NCBI RefSeq assembly: GCF_018224925.1
Contig: NZ_JAGTUF010000010.1
Span: forward strand, 62,001-126,000
DNA from: Magnetospirillum sulfuroxidans
Lineage (GTDB): Bacteria; Pseudomonadota; Alphaproteobacteria; Rhodospirillales; Magnetospirillaceae
Length of the DNA: 64,000 nucleotides
Reading direction: 5' to 3'
Shown: positions 62,528-64,000 of the stretch, in pieces
Numbering within the stretch: position 1 is the stretch's first letter
How the letters are laid out: the number at the start of each line of letters is the position of its first letter
Program-made: the position numbers and the translations under genes
The notes under the pieces: model-generated
Told to the model about the DNA's origin: nothing
Seen by the model: only the letters and a program-made list of their open reading frames with translations
The model's database searches: none

Positions 62528-62860
62528 TCAGACGCAGCCGGTCGGCTTGGGCAGACCGGCGATCTTGCACGCCTGCTTGCCGGGGCCATAGGGGAACAAC
62601 TCGTACAGATATTTGTTGTTGCCCTTGTCCGGCCCCATCTTTTTGGCGATGGCCTTGGTCAGCACGCGCACGGCCGGGGCGATCTGGTATTCGGCATAGT
62701 ATTCGCGCAGGAAGTTGACGACTTCCCAATGCTCGGGGGTCATATCGACGCCCTCGTCCTTGGCGACCAGACCGGCCAGTTCTTCGTTCCAGTCGTTGAT
62801 GTTGACCAGAAAGCCTTCTTCGTCGGCCTCGATGCTTTTGCCGTTCACTTCATAAGCCAT
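62528..62860 (-). CDS. dsrC: DsrC sulfur carrier
   Basis: This 110-residue protein carries sulfur on two C-terminal cysteines, C98 and penultimate C109 (ACKIAGLPKPTGCV), the arrangement of true DsrC rather than TusE. It receives sulfur from DsrEFH and serves DsrAB and DsrMKJOP. The start at 62860 (MAYEVNG) has a GGGAGA just upstream. Confidence 0.95.
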   Translation of the reverse strand: MAYEVNGKSIEADEEGFLVNINDWNEELAGLVAKDEGVDMTPEHWEVVNFLREYYAEYQIAPAVRVLTKAIAKKMGPDKGNNKYLYELFPYGPGKQACKIAGLPKPTGCV

Positions 62861-62885
62861 CGGTATCTCTCCCTCTTTTTTGTTA

Positions 62886-63194
62886 TCAAAGCCATGAATG
62901 GATGGTTGAACTCGCCGCCGCCAGATCGACGAAGCCTTCGTAATCAATGATGTTGACGCCATCGACCACCTTGGCCGGGTCCATGCCCCGCGCCTTGAGA
63001 TCGGGGCCGAGGACGAACAGCTTGATGTCTTGGGCGGCGTCGGCCAGCTTGGGGGCGAAGGTGTTGCCGGCGATGGCGGCGAACACCGCGTCCTCGATCA
63101 GCAAGACGCTGTCGCCGTTCTGGGCGTGGCCCAGGCAGGCTTGCAGGTTGGACCGTTCAAACGGCGATTTGTTGACGGTGTGCAAAGTGCTCAT
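62886..63194 (-). CDS. dsrH: DsrH, sulfur-transfer subunit
   Basis: This 102-residue TusB/DsrH-family protein has the conserved cysteine in LQACLGHAQNGDSVLLIEDAV (C20). It forms the DsrE2F2H2 hexamer that passes sulfur to DsrC. The start at 63194 has GGAAAG upstream. It lies 14 bp after dsrF. Confidence 0.92.
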   Translation of the reverse strand: MSTLHTVNKSPFERSNLQACLGHAQNGDSVLLIEDAVFAAIAGNTFAPKLADAAQDIKLFVLGPDLKARGMDPAKVVDGVNIIDYEGFVDLAAASSTIHSWL

Positions 63195-63208
63195 GATGTC
63201 GTCTTTCC

Positions 63209-63592
63209 TTACGCCGTCAGAACCACATCCATCTCGGCCATCAGCTTGCCCATCTCGGCACGGCTGATGACTTCGACCGGAACCAGCAGATCGTCTTCGC
63301 TCAGACCGCGTTCTTCCAGGCATTCGCGTTCGACGAACAGCTTTTCGATGTCGTAGCCTTCAAGCGCGCGATAGGTGGGCGAAAAGTTCTTCATGCCCAG
63401 ATCCTTGGTGTCTTGGCCCTTTTTGATCTGATAGATGCCGTCATCAAGAAAAGCGATGTGGACGTCTTGGTCGAAAGCGGCCGAGATCAGCACCATTTCC
63501 AGCACTTCCAGCGCATAGACGGTGCCATAGGGCGGCTTGCGGTTGACGAACATGAACTTCTTGACGGTGCCGGCTTCGAAATCGTCTTCCAT
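63209..63592 (-). CDS. dsrF: DsrF, sulfur-transfer subunit
   Basis: This 127-residue DsrE/TusC-family protein has KFMFVNRKPPYGTVYALEVLEM at its N-terminus, the family signature. It is part of the DsrEFH hexamer. The start at 63592 (MEDDFEAG) has AGAAG just before it; the frame is open upstream but contains the hairpins described separately. Confidence 0.9.
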   Translation of the reverse strand: MEDDFEAGTVKKFMFVNRKPPYGTVYALEVLEMVLISAAFDQDVHIAFLDDGIYQIKKGQDTKDLGMKNFSPTYRALEGYDIEKLFVERECLEERGLSEDDLLVPVEVISRAEMGKLMAEMDVVLTA

Positions 63593-63608
63593 TTCTTCTA
63601 CCTCTCGG

Positions 63609-63705
63609 GCGTTTTCGGCTATGCCGAAAACGCTATGCCTTGGGCCGTGCCGGCCTCGCTCATACGCCGCGCGGGCTTGACGCAAATCCGGCTTGCCGGA
63701 TTTGC
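63609..63705 (-). repeat. Paired-hairpin module between dsrE and dsrF
   Basis: Two perfect 11-bp inverted repeats lie 48 bp apart: GCGTTTTCGGC-TAT-GCCGAAAACGC (63609-63633) and GCAAATCCGGC-TT-GCCGGATTTGC (63682-63705). The second touches the dsrE stop codon. The pair resembles a REP/BIME-like element and can fold in the dsr mRNA. Confidence 0.7.
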
Positions 63706-64000
63706 TCAATCGCCGAAAGTGATCATGCGGTCGGCTTGGATGCCGGCCTCGATCAATTGGCCCAGGCCGGAAATCCGGAAACCGGGAGCCAGCGATGCCT
63801 CGACGATGCCGCGGCGCAGGCCGGCGGCGACACAGACCACCAGATCGACCTTGTGATCGGCGGCCAGCTTTTGCCAATTCTTGATCACGTTGCGGTCGTC
63901 GCTGGGCGGTTCGGAATGAGCGGTCGCGTTGAGCACGCCATCGTAATAGAAGAACACGCGGAAAATCTCGTGCCCCTTGTCGATGGCGGCCTTGGCGAAG
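63706..64000 (-). CDS. dsrE: DsrE, sulfur-transfer subunit (5' end beyond window)
   Basis: The visible C-terminal 97 residues contain VFFYYDGVLNA and the conserved cysteine in DLVVCVAAGLRRG, the residue that carries persulfide in DsrE. The start lies to the right of the window. dsrAB is expected further upstream in the same operon. Confidence 0.9.
   Translation of the reverse strand, partial: FAKAAIDKGHEIFRVFFYYDGVLNATAHSEPPSDDRNVIKNWQKLAADHKVDLVVCVAAGLRRGIVEASLAPGFRISGLGQLIEAGIQADRMITFGD

Overview
The window is a GC-rich (roughly 63 %) chromosomal segment of an alphaproteobacterium, most likely a Rhodospirillales member close to Magnetospirillum. This placement is inferred from gene content and order: a stand-alone F1 ATP synthase operon (atpHAGDC) behind priA, AddAB instead of RecBCD, the tsaE-amgK-murU cell-wall recycling block, a phasin, and a dsr sulfur-oxidation cluster. 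Nearly all of the sequence is coding. Many genes overlap by 4 bp (ATGA or GTGA), and these overlaps fix several start codons.

Layout. 1-1.7 kb: end of yidC, engB, argB (+). 1.7-8.0 kb: yejABEF peptide ABC transporter and a HisN-type phosphatase (-). 8.1-9.8 kb: kdsB-pheA (+). 9.7-11.6 kb: patatin-like lipase and an AefR-like TetR regulator with a clear operator (-). 11.6-22.5 kb: a long minus-strand series made of addA, addB, murU, amgK, tsaE, xerC, a possible 29-codon ORF, a DUF805 protein and a DUF484 protein. 22.6-30.1 kb: priA and atpHAGDC (+). 30.2-32.3 kb: a ferritin-like diiron protein and an IS630-type element with a split transposase frame. 32.3-39.1 kb (-): an unknown helical protein, a Suv3-like helicase, queD/queE, an unknown small protein, rsmE, NfeD and SPFH proteins. 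39.2-44.4 kb (+): gpsA, YciI, EVE and Rieske proteins, acsA, an alpha/beta hydrolase. 44.4-46.0 kb: an unusual protein with Pro-rich repeats and a C-terminal deaminase-like motif pair (candidate polymorphic toxin). 46.1-55.8 kb: marC, aspartate aminotransferase, an orphan PD-(D/E)xK-like protein, phasin, an ABC-2 exporter, a Na+/Pi cotransporter, an unknown protein and a dual-receiver diguanylate cyclase. 55.8-64.0 kb (-): dsrE-F-H-C-M-K-L-J-O-P in the order known from phototrophic and chemotrophic sulfur oxidisers; dsrAB would lie just beyond the right edge.

How the genes work together. DsrEFH and DsrC relay sulfane sulfur, DsrL is the NAD(P)H-linked partner of the (off-window) DsrAB, and DsrMKJOP links DsrC thiol chemistry to the quinone pool and the periplasm; the presence of dsrEFH and dsrL points to the oxidative (reverse) pathway. 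AmgK and MurU salvage MurNAc to UDP-MurNAc. QueD and QueE make the queuosine precursor.

Most notable items: the deaminase-motif toxin-like gene with an AT-rich patch and no visible immunity gene; perfect hairpins inside the dsr operon (a terminator-like one after dsrC, and a paired-hairpin module between dsrE and dsrF); a perfect stem-loop between atpD and atpC; a near-consensus Pho box in unexpected orientation before the Na+/Pi transporter; the IS630 frameshift site; and a palindromic MITE-like stretch beside that IS. No tRNA, rRNA or CRISPR array was seen.
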